64,000 bases of DNA, taken from positions 1-64,000 of the forward strand of contig CAVEOA010000007.1 of NCBI GenBank assembly GCA_963617205.1, in the 5' to 3' direction. Positions 34,495 through 43,338 of the stretch are shown one piece after another. Under the pieces are notes generated by a model. That model was not told the origin of the DNA. It made no database searches and saw only the letters and a program-made list of their open reading frames with translations. The position numbers and the translations under genes are program-made. The number at the start of each line of letters is the position of its first letter. Positions within the stretch are counted from its first letter, which is position 1. The DNA is from UBA11524 sp963617205. GTDB lineage: Bacteria; Bacillota; Clostridia; Christensenellales; Aristaeellaceae.

Positions 34495-35145
34495 ATGAGA
34501 AAGCATTTTGATGATCAGATTGCCCAGCTCGGCGAGCAAATGATTGCCATGGGCGCTCTGGTGGAAACGACAATCGAACGGGCGATTCGGGCGCTCAAGC
34601 AGGGGGATATGGAGCTGGCGGCCGTCATCCGCGACGGCGACCACGCGGTGGATGCCAAGGAGCGCGAGGTGGAGTCCATGTGCATCCATATGCTCCTGCA
34701 GCAGCAGCCTGTTGCCAGCGACCTGCGAAACATCAGCGCGGCGCTGAAAATGATTACCGATATGGAGCGCATCGGCGATCAGGCGAGCGATATCTGTGAA
34801 ATCCTGACGATGGGTCATCTGCGTCAGACGCGCCCGGAGCATTTCGCGTCCATGGCGCAGGCGGCGATTTCAATGGTGCACCGTGCGATTGACGCATATG
34901 TCCGCAAGGATGTTGAGTTGGCGCAGCAGGTGATCCTGTCGGATGATATTGTCGACAACCTGTTCAACGACGTGAAGGCTGACCTCGTGTCCGCGCTGCA
35001 TCACGATTCGGGGCGCACCGAGGAGTGCCTCGACCTGCTGATGATTGCCAAGTATCTCGAACGCATCGGCGACCATGCCGTGAACATTGCCGAGTGGGTT
35101 GTGTATGCCATTACGGGCCTGTATAAAGGAGAAAAGCTTCAATGA
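34495..35145 (+). CDS. phoU: Phosphate signalling protein PhoU
   Basis: A 216-residue all-helical protein with two PhoU repeats (about 8-100 and 112-205). The conserved metal-binding patterns are DMERIGDQASDI and YLERIGDHAVNIAEW. PhoU links the Pst transporter to the PhoR kinase and damps signalling when phosphate is ample. A GGAAGGA site precedes the start. The gene overlaps the response-regulator gene by four bases. Confidence 0.95.
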   Translation: MRKHFDDQIAQLGEQMIAMGALVETTIERAIRALKQGDMELAAVIRDGDHAVDAKEREVESMCIHMLLQQQPVASDLRNISAALKMITDMERIGDQASDICEILTMGHLRQTRPEHFASMAQAAISMVHRAIDAYVRKDVELAQQVILSDDIVDNLFNDVKADLVSALHHDSGRTEECLDLLMIAKYLERIGDHAVNIAEWVVYAITGLYKGEKLQ

Positions 35146-35840
35146 TTTTCGTTGTCGAGGATGACGGGGGCGTGCGCGAGCTGGAGCTTTACGCGCTGCG
35201 TCAGGCAGGCTTTCAGGCGGAAGGCTTTGAAACGCCTGCCGCCTTCCGCACGGCGCTGGAAAAGACGCTGCCGGACTGCGTCCTGCTGGACGTCATGCTG
35301 CCGGGCGAGGATGGGCTGAGTCTGCTTCGTGCGCTTCGCCGCGATGCGAAAACGCGCCGGATTCCCGTTATTCTCGTCACGGCGCGCGATGCGGAGATGG
35401 ACAAGGTGAAGGGGCTGGACAGCGGCGCGGATGATTATCTGACGAAGCCGTTCGGCGTCATGGAGCTGCTGGCACGCGTCCGCGCATTGCTCCGCCGCAC
35501 GCAGGAGGATGCGCCGTCTGATACCATGACCATCGGTGCGCTGTCGCTTGACCGCGAGAGCCATCGCGTGATAGCCGACGGGCAGGAGGTCACGCTGACG
35601 CACATGGAGTTTGAGCTGCTTGCCTTCCTCATGGCGCATGCCGGCAAGGCGGTGACGCGTGAGGTGCTGCTCGATGATGTCTGGGGCATGGCGTATACCG
35701 GCGATACGCGCACGATTGACGTGCATGTCCGCACGCTTCGGCAGAAGCTCGGCGATTGCGGCAGGCTGATTGCCACGGTTCGCAATGTCGGATACCGTAT
35801 GGAGGAGCATCCGAACGCGGATGCGGGAGATGCAATATGA
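35142..35840 (+). CDS. phoP: OmpR-family response regulator PhoP/PhoB
   Basis: A 232-residue two-component regulator. The receiver domain (1-118) has Glu6-Asp7-Asp8, phospho-Asp50 in CVLLDVMLPG and Lys in DDYLTKPFG. The winged-helix DNA-binding domain (about 130-225) has EFELLAFLMAHAGKAVTREVL, cited as two parts, and TIDVHVRTLRQKLG. Context between phoU and phoR identifies it as the phosphate regulator. The TTTACA repeats before pstC are its likely sites. Confidence 0.92.
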   Translation: MIFVVEDDGGVRELELYALRQAGFQAEGFETPAAFRTALEKTLPDCVLLDVMLPGEDGLSLLRALRRDAKTRRIPVILVTARDAEMDKVKGLDSGADDYLTKPFGVMELLARVRALLRRTQEDAPSDTMTIGALSLDRESHRVIADGQEVTLTHMEFELLAFLMAHAGKAVTREVLLDDVWGMAYTGDTRTIDVHVRTLRQKLGDCGRLIATVRNVGYRMEEHPNADAGDAI

Positions 35841-37501
35841 AAAACAAGCTTTCCAGCCGGCTTCGCATGACACTGGCGCTGCTGACGTTTTTGACGCTGC
35901 TGCTGATGTGCGCGGTGGTATTCACCTGCATGTATTTCCAGACAACGGCGGATAACCGTTCGCAGCTGTCCACGCAGGCGGCGCGCCTTGTGTCGTATTT
36001 GAATGATTCGGAGGACCCGCTGGCACTGCTTGAAGGCAGCGTGTTCACCCAGCGCGTCACGTACATCGATACGGATGGCAGCGTGCTCTATGACAGCGAG
36101 GTCAGTGCATCCCGCATGGAGAGCCACGCCGACCGTGAGGAATTTCAGAAGGCGCTGACGGACGGCGTGGCGTTCGTCATCCGTGAAAGCACGACCATCG
36201 GGCAGAAGAGCCTGTATTATGCCGTCAAGCTCGATGACGGGCGCGTCATCCGCATTTCCGGCGCACAGCGCGGCATGCTCAGCCACCTGACGGGACTCAT
36301 CGGTTATCTGCTGCTGGGCGCGGTCGTGTGTTTTGGCGTGTCAATGCTCCTGTCGCGTTCGCTGGCGCGTAAGCTCGTTGCACCGATGAACAGGATTGAC
36401 CTCGACCATCCGCTGGAGAGCGACGTGTACGAGGAGCTGTCGCCCGTGCTTCGCCGCATGGAGCAACAGAACGCCCGCATTGCCGAGCAGATGGCATCGC
36501 TGACGGCGCAGCGCCATGAGCTGGATACCGTGCTGGGCGGCATGAAGGAAGGCTTCGTCATTCTCGACGAGAAGCACCGCATCCTGACGATGAATCAGGC
36601 GGCGCAGCGCATGTTCGCCTTTGACGGCAACCCCATTGGTCGGCCGATGCTGTCTGTCAGCCGTGATGAAACGCTCATCCGCCTGCTGGAAGGGCAGGAG
36701 AGCGAGGGCGACATGACGAAGGGCAAGCAGCTGCTGCACCTGTCCATGAGCAAGGTGGAGGAGGGCGGCATGGCGCTGCTGATTCAGGACGTGACGGATG
36801 CGCAGGCTGCCGAGCTGAGCCGCCGCCAGTTCTCCGCGAATGTCAGCCATGAGCTGCGCACGCCGCTGACGACCATCTGCGGTTATGCGGAGCTGCTCTC
36901 GTCCGATATGCTGCAAAAGCCGGAGGACGCGAAAGAATTCGGTCGGAAAATCCTCAAGGAGGGTCGGCGTCTGCTGACGCTTATCGAGGACATCATTCGC
37001 CTGTCGCGGCTCGACGAGGGCATCCGCGGCGACCTGACGAATGTCGACCTCCAAGCGCTGCTCGCCTCATGCGCCGAGAAGCTCAGCAACGCCGCGCAGG
37101 ATGCAAATGTACAGGTGACCGTCATGGCAGGCAGCGAGGTGCCGGTTGTCGGCGATCGCGCGCTGCTGGAGGAAATGATGACGAACCTGCTGGAAAACGG
37201 CATCAAGTACAACCATGCTGGCGGTCATGTGAATGCCTCCGCGCACTTTGAGAACGGTCAGGCGGTTGTGAACATCACGGATGACGGCGTGGGCATCGCG
37301 CCGGAGGATCAGGAGCGCGTGTTTGAACGCTTCTACCGCGTGGACAAGAGCCGCAGCAAGCAGACCGGCGGCACGGGGCTTGGCTTGTCGATTGTCAAGC
37401 ACGGCGCACAGGTGCATCATGCGAAAATCACCATGAAGAGCGCACTCGGCGAAGGCACAAGCATCACGCTGACCTTCCCGAAGGTGCCTGAGGCGAGGTA
37501 A
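35837..37501 (+). CDS. phoR: Phosphate sensor histidine kinase PhoR
   Basis: A 554-residue membrane kinase. Membrane helices lie at about 10-33 and 152-172, flanking an external domain of about 120 residues. A HAMP-like and a PAS domain (about 215-320) follow. The dimerisation domain has phospho-acceptor His338 in FSANVSHELRTPLT. The ATPase domain has LLENGIKYNH (N box), DDGVGIAPED (G1), FERFYRVDKSRS and GGTGLGLSIVKH (G2). It starts with ATGA overlapping the phoP stop. It is the last gene of the phosphate locus. Confidence 0.93.
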   Translation: MKNKLSSRLRMTLALLTFLTLLLMCAVVFTCMYFQTTADNRSQLSTQAARLVSYLNDSEDPLALLEGSVFTQRVTYIDTDGSVLYDSEVSASRMESHADREEFQKALTDGVAFVIRESTTIGQKSLYYAVKLDDGRVIRISGAQRGMLSHLTGLIGYLLLGAVVCFGVSMLLSRSLARKLVAPMNRIDLDHPLESDVYEELSPVLRRMEQQNARIAEQMASLTAQRHELDTVLGGMKEGFVILDEKHRILTMNQAAQRMFAFDGNPIGRPMLSVSRDETLIRLLEGQESEGDMTKGKQLLHLSMSKVEEGGMALLIQDVTDAQAAELSRRQFSANVSHELRTPLTTICGYAELLSSDMLQKPEDAKEFGRKILKEGRRLLTLIEDIIRLSRLDEGIRGDLTNVDLQALLASCAEKLSNAAQDANVQVTVMAGSEVPVVGDRALLEEMMTNLLENGIKYNHAGGHVNASAHFENGQAVVNITDDGVGIAPEDQERVFERFYRVDKSRSKQTGGTGLGLSIVKHGAQVHHAKITMKSALGEGTSITLTFPKVPEAR

Positions 37502-37651
37502 CAAGGGGCGATTGCGGGCTTTGCCCCAAACCCCGTCAGGGACAGGAAATTGGACGAAGTCCCCGCCCTTGTCCCGTTTTGCGATGGGGTTGAGCGCGTG
37601 CAGGAACAGCAGCAGCTCGGATTGAGTTGCTGCTTTTTAGTTGCCTGTGCT

Positions 37652-37701
37652 GCGCTGAAGACGTTCCGCGGACTGCGTCCGCTTCTCTGTTCGGCGCTCG
37701 T
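37652..37701 (+). repeat. Dispersed 50-bp repeat, copy 1
   Basis: Aligned by eye to 49837-49886 without gaps, 41 of 50 positions match, with identical segments such as CTTCTCTGTTCGG. Both copies are intergenic and in the same orientation. Copy 1 contains a GCGGAC tgc GTCCGC hairpin that is broken in copy 2. Confidence 0.6.
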
Positions 37702-37756
37702 GGGGTATGGTTGGTGACAGCTGCATTGTTGATACTAAATCAACCTTAAGATAACC

Positions 37757-37818
37757 GTGAATTCCCAAAGTAAATGCAACTTCTTACTGCTACTGTGGCA
37801 TTTACTTTGGGAATTCAC
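37757..37818. repeat. Perfect 21-bp inverted repeat with 20-nt spacer
   Basis: 37757-37777 (GTGAATTCCCAAAGTAAATG plus C) is the exact reverse complement of 37798-37818. It is AT-rich compared with the surroundings and has no T run on either side, so it is not a standard terminator. It lies 37 nt upstream of the plsX -35 box. Confidence 0.9.
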
Positions 37819-37854
37819 TCTACAATAACTTTTTCCACAAAGGTTACACAGGGC

Positions 37855-37884
37855 TTGCAAAACCTGCTGTGATTGTGGTAAAAT
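37855..37884 (+). promoter_or_regulatory. plsX operon promoter
   Basis: TTGCAA (37855-37860), 18 nt, TAAAAT (37879-37884). No complete FapR-like site was recognised; a lone GATACTAA half-site-like string lies near 37729. Confidence 0.7.
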
Positions 37885-37926
37885 AATGCTGTCATGTCCA
37901 CACAGTAGGGGATGCAGGAGGAAGCC

Positions 37927-38934
37927 ATGCGAGTTTTTGTCGATGCGATGGGCGGCGATTTTGCGCCGCAGGCACCGGTTGAAGGAACTGTGGAGGCATT
38001 GCGCCGGAATGCAGAGCTGACGGTCACGCTTGCAGGCGTTGTCTCGGAAATCGAAAAGTATTTGACGGAAGCGGCAGACGTCCGCGACAGGATTACGCTG
38101 CTGGATGCGCCAGAGGTCATCACCAACCATGAATCGCCCGTGATGGGTGTTCGCAAAAAGACAAAGTCGGCTACTGTGATGGGGATGCTGGCATTGCGCA
38201 ATCATGAGGCGGATGGCTTTGTGTCCGCAGGCTCAACGGGCGCGGTGCTTGCAGGCGGCATGTTCCGTCTGGGGCGCATTCCCGGCGTTGAACGTCCGGC
38301 GCTTGCACCGATGCTGCCGAACGGCAAGGGCTATTTTCTGCTGATCGACTGCGGTGCGAATGTGGACTGCAAGCCCGATTATCTGGCGCAGTTCGGTGTC
38401 ATGGGCGATGCGTACATGCGCGGTGTCATGGGCATCGAGAAGCCGCGCGTTGGCATCATCAACATCGGCGCGGAGGACGAAAAGGGCAACGAGCTTGTTA
38501 AGGAAGCATTCCCGCTGATGAAACAGGCGCCTTACAACTTCGTCGGCAGCGTTGAGGCACGCGATTTGTTCAGCGACGTGGCGGACGTTTGTGTGGCGGA
38601 TGGCTTTGCGGGTAACCTCGTGCTCAAAACGACCGAGGGTGTTGCACTGTTCATGATGAAGCAGATGAAGCAGCAGCTGATGGCGGACACGCGCTCTAAA
38701 ATCGGCGCGATGCTTGCGAAGCCCGCGCTTCGTCGGCTCAAGCATACGCTGGATTACACGGAGGTCGGCGGCGCACCGCTGCTGGGTGTTCAGGGCGCCG
38801 TCGTCAAGGCGCACGGTTCCAGCAACGCACATGCGTTTTCCTGCGCTATCGATCAGGCAATCAAAATGATGAACGGTCATGTGGTGGAAATCATCGAACA
38901 GGGTGTATCCGCCATGAAAAAGAAAGAAGAGTAA
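37927..38934 (+). CDS. plsX: Phosphate acyltransferase PlsX
   Basis: A 335-residue peripheral membrane enzyme that makes acyl-phosphate from acyl-ACP for phospholipid synthesis. Family features: VFVDAMGGDFAPQAPVEG at the N-terminus, VMGVRKKTKSATVMGMLAL, GFVSAGSTGAVLAGG, and LLIDCGANVDCKP. ATG 37927 follows GCAGGAGG; an earlier in-frame ATG overlaps that site. acpP follows after 13 nt, the classic pairing. Confidence 0.97.
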   Translation: MRVFVDAMGGDFAPQAPVEGTVEALRRNAELTVTLAGVVSEIEKYLTEAADVRDRITLLDAPEVITNHESPVMGVRKKTKSATVMGMLALRNHEADGFVSAGSTGAVLAGGMFRLGRIPGVERPALAPMLPNGKGYFLLIDCGANVDCKPDYLAQFGVMGDAYMRGVMGIEKPRVGIINIGAEDEKGNELVKEAFPLMKQAPYNFVGSVEARDLFSDVADVCVADGFAGNLVLKTTEGVALFMMKQMKQQLMADTRSKIGAMLAKPALRRLKHTLDYTEVGGAPLLGVQGAVVKAHGSSNAHAFSCAIDQAIKMMNGHVVEIIEQGVSAMKKKEE

Positions 38935-38947
38935 GGAGATCGGTTTT

Positions 38948-39178
38948 ATGTCTACGTTTGAAACGCTCAAGGGTATGATCGTCAAGCAGCTCAAGGTGAA
39001 TCCTGATATGGTGACTGAGTCCAGCCGACTTCTGGAGGATTTGAAGGCGGACTCCGCAAACGTCATGGTCATGATCATGGATGTTGAGGACACCTTCGGC
39101 ATCACCGTTGAGGATGACATGATTATGAAGCTCAAGACGGTCGGCGATGTCGTAAAGTACATCGACGAAAACAAGTAA
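38948..39178 (+). CDS. acpP: Acyl carrier protein
   Basis: A 76-residue acidic carrier for fatty-acid intermediates. The phosphopantetheine attachment Ser is in LKADSANVMVMIMDVEDTFG, with DSA in place of the more common DSL. AAGGAG precedes it. plsX upstream and rnc downstream are the usual neighbours. A short GACCTCC / GGAGGTC hairpin (39198-39223) lies before rnc and may reduce read-through. Confidence 0.95.
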   Translation: MSTFETLKGMIVKQLKVNPDMVTESSRLLEDLKADSANVMVMIMDVEDTFGITVEDDMIMKLKTVGDVVKYIDENK

Positions 39179-39259
39179 TCCGAGAATCGCTCCATTCGAC
39201 CTCCCCCGATTCCGGCGGAGGTCTATTTGATATTTGATAATGAAGAAAAGGACGAGCAC

Positions 39260-39919
39260 ATGATAACGCAGCAATTTATGGACGCGCTGGGCTACCAATT
39301 CAAGAAGCCGGAGCTGCTTCGACGCGCGCTGACGCATCCGTCCATGGGCCCAAAGGATAACCAGCGGCTGGAGTTTCTCGGCGATGCGGTGCTGCAGTTC
39401 ATTATGTCGGATCTGCTGTACGAATCGCATCCGGATTGCCATGAGGGGCAGCTGACGCACCTGCGCGCGCTGTCTGTCTGCGAGGCGAACCTCTCGCAGG
39501 TTGCGCGGAAGCTCGGCGTCGGCGAGGTGCTGTTGATGGATCGCGGCGAGGAGCTGACCGGCGGTCGCGAAAAGCCGTCTGTGCTCTGCGACGCGATGGA
39601 AGCCATCCTTGCGGCGGTTTATCTGGACGGCGGATTGGCGGCGGCACGAGAGCTGATTCTCCGCTGCTGGCCGAAGCCTGAGGATGTGCAGCGTCCGATG
39701 CAGGACAGCAAGGGCGCCTTGCAGGAATATCTGCAGCGCGATGGCAGCGACGCCCCGTTATACGAGATTGTCGCGCAGGATGGACCGCCGCATGACCGCA
39801 CGTTCGAGGCAGTTGTCAGCCATAACGGCGTTGCGCTGGCGCACGGTACCGGCCGCACGAAGAAGCAGGCGGAGCAGGCAGCCGCGCTCAAGGCGCTGAC
39901 GGTGCTGAAATCGCGCTAA
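39260..39919 (+). CDS. rnc: Ribonuclease III
   Basis: A 219-residue double-strand-specific RNase for rRNA and mRNA processing. The catalytic domain has the signature NQRLEFLGDAVLQF and the acidic site in LCDAMEAILAAVYLDGG. The C-terminal dsRNA-binding domain (about 150-217) ends with GRTKKQAEQAAALKAL. ATG 39260 gives the usual N-terminus; a TTG 33 nt upstream is unlikely. It is the third gene of the plsX-acpP-rnc group. Confidence 0.96.
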   Translation: MITQQFMDALGYQFKKPELLRRALTHPSMGPKDNQRLEFLGDAVLQFIMSDLLYESHPDCHEGQLTHLRALSVCEANLSQVARKLGVGEVLLMDRGEELTGGREKPSVLCDAMEAILAAVYLDGGLAAARELILRCWPKPEDVQRPMQDSKGALQEYLQRDGSDAPLYEIVAQDGPPHDRTFEAVVSHNGVALAHGTGRTKKQAEQAAALKALTVLKSR

Positions 39920-39977
39920 GCAATCGTCACACAGCATGGAGAGAAGGGATGATTCAGACAGCGGGGGAGGGAAACGC

Positions 39978-41174
39978 ATGAAGCATCTTCGCCGGATTGC
40001 ACCGGAGTACGTCGTCTTTCCGCTTGTCGTCCTGATGGTGCTTGGGGCGATGGCGGCGTTCACCGGGCGTTTCCCGACAGGCGGCAACACGTACTGCTCC
40101 TTTACGCTACAGGCGTACGCGTGGCTGGATGGAAGGCTCGATGTCAATCCTGATTATACATGGCTGGAGCTGGCAATTCACAATGGCAAATATTATGTCA
40201 GCTTTCCGCCGTTTCCTTCCTATGTGATGCTGCCGTTTGCGTTCTTGATGGACATGGATACGCCCGATCACTGGATCAGCCTGTTCGTGACGCTGCTGGG
40301 TGTGGTGTACGCGCTGCGGATTTATCAGCGGACAACAGGCAGTTTCCTGCATGCGGAACGATATGTGCTGTTTCTGTATTTGGGCAATGGGCTGATGTTT
40401 ATTGCCCTGCAGGGTTGGGTATGGTTCATTGCGCAGACGATGTGCTTTACGCTGTCGCTGATGGCGATTGATGCAGCGCAGCGCGGCAGAAGCGGCTGGT
40501 CGCTGGCGTGGTGGGCGTGCGCGGTCGGCTGTCGGCCGATGGCGGCGCTGTACCTGCCGGTGCTGGTGTATCTGCTTTATAAGAGCGGCGTGCGGTATTC
40601 GTGGAAGCGGTATGCGCTGAATCTGGTCCCGATGATGCTTATCGCCGCGTCCTACATGCTGCTGAATTACCTGCGCTTTGGCAATCCGCTCGAGTTCGGG
40701 CACAATTACCTGCCGGAATTTCAGCGCGCGGAGAACGGGCAGTTCTCCCTGTCGTACCTGCAGGAGCATCTGTATCAGCTTATCCGACTGCCGCAGTATA
40801 ACGGTGAGGGCAATCCGCTGCAGTTCGATACATTTGACTGCATGGCGTTCTATCTGATAACGCCGATGCTTGTTTCGTTTCTCGGCGTATACGCCTATGC
40901 GCTGGTCAGAAAACGCCGCAGCAACGCATTTCTGCTGCTTGTTCTGCCGATTCTGCTCATCGCGCATATCCTGATTCTCTGCTGCCATAAGACGCTCGGC
41001 GGCTTCCAGTTCGGCAACCGCTATCTGCTCGACTTGCTGCCGTGGGTGTTTGTCGCGATTCTGCTGCTGAAGCCCCAAAATCAGCGGACGTCGGTGCTGA
41101 ATCTGCCGCTGTTTGCGATGGGGGCGGCGGTGAACCTGCTTGGCGCGGTCGCAACGTATAATGGATGGATATAA
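39978..41174 (+). CDS. GT-C-like integral membrane protein (putative mannosyl/glycosyltransferase)
   Basis: A 398-residue protein with about ten helices. The first external loop carries an acidic stretch (WLDGRLDVNPDYTWLELAI), as in the catalytic loop of GT-C enzymes that use lipid-linked sugars. A second loop (about 235-290) is large and hydrophilic. I infer a dolichyl/undecaprenyl-phosphate-dependent transferase type, but no family-specific motif proves it. GGGGGAGGG precedes the start at 39978. It is followed by a terminator at 41179-41215. Confidence 0.55.
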   Translation: MKHLRRIAPEYVVFPLVVLMVLGAMAAFTGRFPTGGNTYCSFTLQAYAWLDGRLDVNPDYTWLELAIHNGKYYVSFPPFPSYVMLPFAFLMDMDTPDHWISLFVTLLGVVYALRIYQRTTGSFLHAERYVLFLYLGNGLMFIALQGWVWFIAQTMCFTLSLMAIDAAQRGRSGWSLAWWACAVGCRPMAALYLPVLVYLLYKSGVRYSWKRYALNLVPMMLIAASYMLLNYLRFGNPLEFGHNYLPEFQRAENGQFSLSYLQEHLYQLIRLPQYNGEGNPLQFDTFDCMAFYLITPMLVSFLGVYAYALVRKRRSNAFLLLVLPILLIAHILILCCHKTLGGFQFGNRYLLDLLPWVFVAILLLKPQNQRTSVLNLPLFAMGAAVNLLGAVATYNGWI

Positions 41175-41178
41175 ACCG

Positions 41179-41215
41179 ACAGGAATGTACTGCTTTTTCG
41201 GTGCATTCCTGTTTT
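41179..41215 (+). terminator. Terminator after the GT-C-like gene
   Basis: Perfect 9-bp stem ACAGGAATG / CATTCCTGT (41179-41187 with 41204-41212) and four T. Confidence 0.8.
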
Positions 41216-41241
41216 AAAATGGAAAACGTTTGGTTTTTCTC

Positions 41242-41270
41242 TTTTCAAAAATGCTTTTTCGTGTTACAAT
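41242..41270 (+). promoter_or_regulatory. rimO promoter
   Basis: TTTTCA (41242-41247), 17 nt, TACAAT (41265-41270). The -35 box is weak. Confidence 0.5.
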
Positions 41271-41330
41271 AAAACCGATGCTGAAAAGCATTGTAATTGC
41301 AGTGATTTGTCAAAGGAGCGTTTGGGATTG

Positions 41331-42665
41331 ATGACAACCCCCGCAGCTCACCTGAAGGTGGGTATGATTTCTCTCGGTTGCAACAAGAACCGCGTGGACA
41401 GCGAAACGGCACTCGGTCTGCTGAAGGAGAACGGCTTTGAGCTGACGAATGATCCTGCACAGGCAGATGTGCTGATGGTGAACACGTGCGGCTTTATCGC
41501 TTCCGCAAAGGAAGAATCGATTGACGCCATTCTCGATATGGCGCGTTATAAGCAAATTGGCAAGTGTCGCCTGCTGGTGGTGACCGGCTGCCTTGCTCAG
41601 CGGTATGAGAAGGATTTGATGAAGGAAATTCCGGAGATTGACCTGCTGATGGGCGTGAACCAGTATCAGCAGCTGCCGGGAGCGATTGCACAGGCGCTTG
41701 GCGGCGTGCGCGGAACGTACTGCATGGATGACCATGCGTATTTTGCCCATGAGCGTGTGCTGACAACGCCGTCCTACACGGCCTATACGCGCATCGGCGA
41801 GGGTTGCTCGAACCGGTGCACCTTCTGCGCGATTCCGCTGATTCGCGGACCGTACCGCTCTCGTCCGGAGGAGGATGTGCTGGCGGAGGTATCATCGCTG
41901 GCGCGTCAGGGCGTGAAGGAGCATATTCTCGTCGCGCAGGACACGACGCGCTTCGGAACCGATCACGGCGGAGCGTCCATGCTGCCGGAGCTGCTGCAAA
42001 AGGCGGCGGCGATTGAGGGCGTGGACTGGCTGCGCGTGCTCTACTGCTATCCGGATGAAACGGATGAGCGTCTGCTGGATGTGATCGCCAATACGCCGAA
42101 TATTTGCAGCTATCTCGATTTGCCGATTCAGCACGTGAACGACACGGTGCTCAGGCGGATGCATCGCCGCGGGGACAGCCGTGACATCCGCCGTGCAGTC
42201 AAGGGTGCGCATGAACGCGGCTTGACGCTGCGCACATCGATTATTGTAGGCTTCCCGGGTGAAACGGAGGAGCAGTTCCAGGAGCTGCTGGACTTCCTGC
42301 CTGAGGCGAGGTTCGACCGGCTGGGTGCGTTTGCGTATTCGCCGGAGGAGGACACGCCCGCTGCCCGGATGCCGGAGCAGATTCCTGACGAAGTGAAGGC
42401 GGAGCGCCTCGACCGTCTGATGCGCCTGCAGGCATCCATCTCGAAGGGACAGAATCAAAGCCGCGTCGGATCAACGGTGCGCGTCCTGGTGACGGATCAG
42501 AATGCGCAGGGCGGTCTGCTGGGGCGCAGTGAACGCGAGGCACCCGAAACGGATGGTGAAATCATCTTCACTGCCGGAAGCTGTGCAACGCCGCATATCG
42601 GCGATTTTGTGAATGTCCGCATCGATCATGCGAACACGTATGACCTGACAGGAGTGATGGTATGA
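41331..42665 (+). CDS. rimO: Ribosomal protein S12 methylthiotransferase RimO
   Basis: A 444-residue radical-SAM enzyme that methylthiolates an aspartate of ribosomal protein S12. The N-terminal UPF0004 domain has VGMISLGCNKNRVDSE and VNTCGFI. The radical-SAM site is GEGCSNRCTFCAIPLIRG with the three Cys. A TRAM domain closes the protein (about 380-444). ATG 41331 is chosen; in-frame TTG codons at 41307, 41322 and 41328 are alternatives near AAGGAG. The stop overlaps pgsA (ATGA). Confidence 0.96.
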   Translation: MTTPAAHLKVGMISLGCNKNRVDSETALGLLKENGFELTNDPAQADVLMVNTCGFIASAKEESIDAILDMARYKQIGKCRLLVVTGCLAQRYEKDLMKEIPEIDLLMGVNQYQQLPGAIAQALGGVRGTYCMDDHAYFAHERVLTTPSYTAYTRIGEGCSNRCTFCAIPLIRGPYRSRPEEDVLAEVSSLARQGVKEHILVAQDTTRFGTDHGGASMLPELLQKAAAIEGVDWLRVLYCYPDETDERLLDVIANTPNICSYLDLPIQHVNDTVLRRMHRRGDSRDIRRAVKGAHERGLTLRTSIIVGFPGETEEQFQELLDFLPEARFDRLGAFAYSPEEDTPAARMPEQIPDEVKAERLDRLMRLQASISKGQNQSRVGSTVRVLVTDQNAQGGLLGRSEREAPETDGEIIFTAGSCATPHIGDFVNVRIDHANTYDLTGVMV

Positions 42666-43249
42666 ATCTGCCGAATAAGCTTTCCTTGCTGCGCGTCGCG
42701 CTGATTCCGGTGCTGGTCGCCCTGATGCTGCCGCAGACGCTCGTGTGCAACCTGCTTGCGGCGCTTGTATTCGCCGGCGCTGCCATGACGGATTATTTTG
42801 ACGGTCAAATTGCCCGTTCTCGTCAGCTGATTACGACGTTCGGGAAGTTTATCGATCCGCTGGCGGATAAGCTGCTGAACCTGTCTGCCATGATTATGCT
42901 TGTGCAGTGCGGCACGCTGCCCGGATGGAGCGTCGTGCTGATTCTTGCACGGGAGCTGGCAGTGGATGGTCTGCGCCTCGTTGCTGTCGGTCAGGGACGC
43001 GTCATTGCGGCTGGCTGGCTCGGCAAGGTGAAGACGGCAAGTCAAATGGTGCTGCTGCTGTGGGTGCTGATTACGCATCAGCCTGCGCTGACCGCGCCGA
43101 TGTGGGGCAATACGGCAGGTGCGGTGCTCGGCGCCCCGTGGATGGGGTGGATTACGACCGTCATGCTTCTCTGGGTCGTTGTGATTACGGTCTGGAGCGG
43201 CGTGGATTATTTCGTGCGCAACCGCGACTGCATTCGCGACATTAAGTAA
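42662..43249 (+). CDS. pgsA: CDP-diacylglycerol-glycerol-3-phosphate 3-phosphatidyltransferase
   Basis: A 195-residue membrane enzyme making phosphatidylglycerol phosphate. The CDP-alcohol phosphatidyltransferase motif D-G-x2-A-R-x8-G-x3-D-x3-D is complete: DYFDGQIARSRQ then FGKFIDPLADK. About five helices are visible. It is translationally coupled to rimO, a common pairing in Clostridia, and followed by a strong terminator. Confidence 0.95.
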   Translation: MNLPNKLSLLRVALIPVLVALMLPQTLVCNLLAALVFAGAAMTDYFDGQIARSRQLITTFGKFIDPLADKLLNLSAMIMLVQCGTLPGWSVVLILARELAVDGLRLVAVGQGRVIAAGWLGKVKTASQMVLLLWVLITHQPALTAPMWGNTAGAVLGAPWMGWITTVMLLWVVVITVWSGVDYFVRNRDCIRDIK

Positions 43250-43268
43250 GGCAATGGTTACTGAAAAG

Positions 43269-43302
43269 CAGCTCATCGCGTTTGAAACGATGAGCTGTTT
43301 TT
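43269..43302 (+). terminator. Terminator of rimO-pgsA
   Basis: Perfect 10-bp stem CAGCTCATCG / CGATGAGCTG (43269-43278 with 43288-43297), followed by five T. Confidence 0.92.
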
Positions 43303-43310
43303 GATGCCAC

Positions 43311-43338
43311 AAAAAAGCAGGCGACGAATCGCCTGCTT
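43311..43338 (-). terminator. Terminator of the DUF1292 unit
   Basis: 10-bp stem AAGCAGGCGA / TCGCCTGCTT with a CGAA loop (43315-43338) and a T run on the minus strand (A tract 43311-43316). Confidence 0.85.

Larger units (their letters stand above)
37502..37854 (+). other. Long intergenic region between phoR and plsX
   Basis: No gene is supported. It contains GC-rich imperfect hairpin sequence (37505-37580), one copy of a dispersed 50-bp repeat (37652-37701) and a perfect 21-bp inverted repeat (37757-37818). No clean terminator for the phoR operon was found. Confidence 0.6.
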
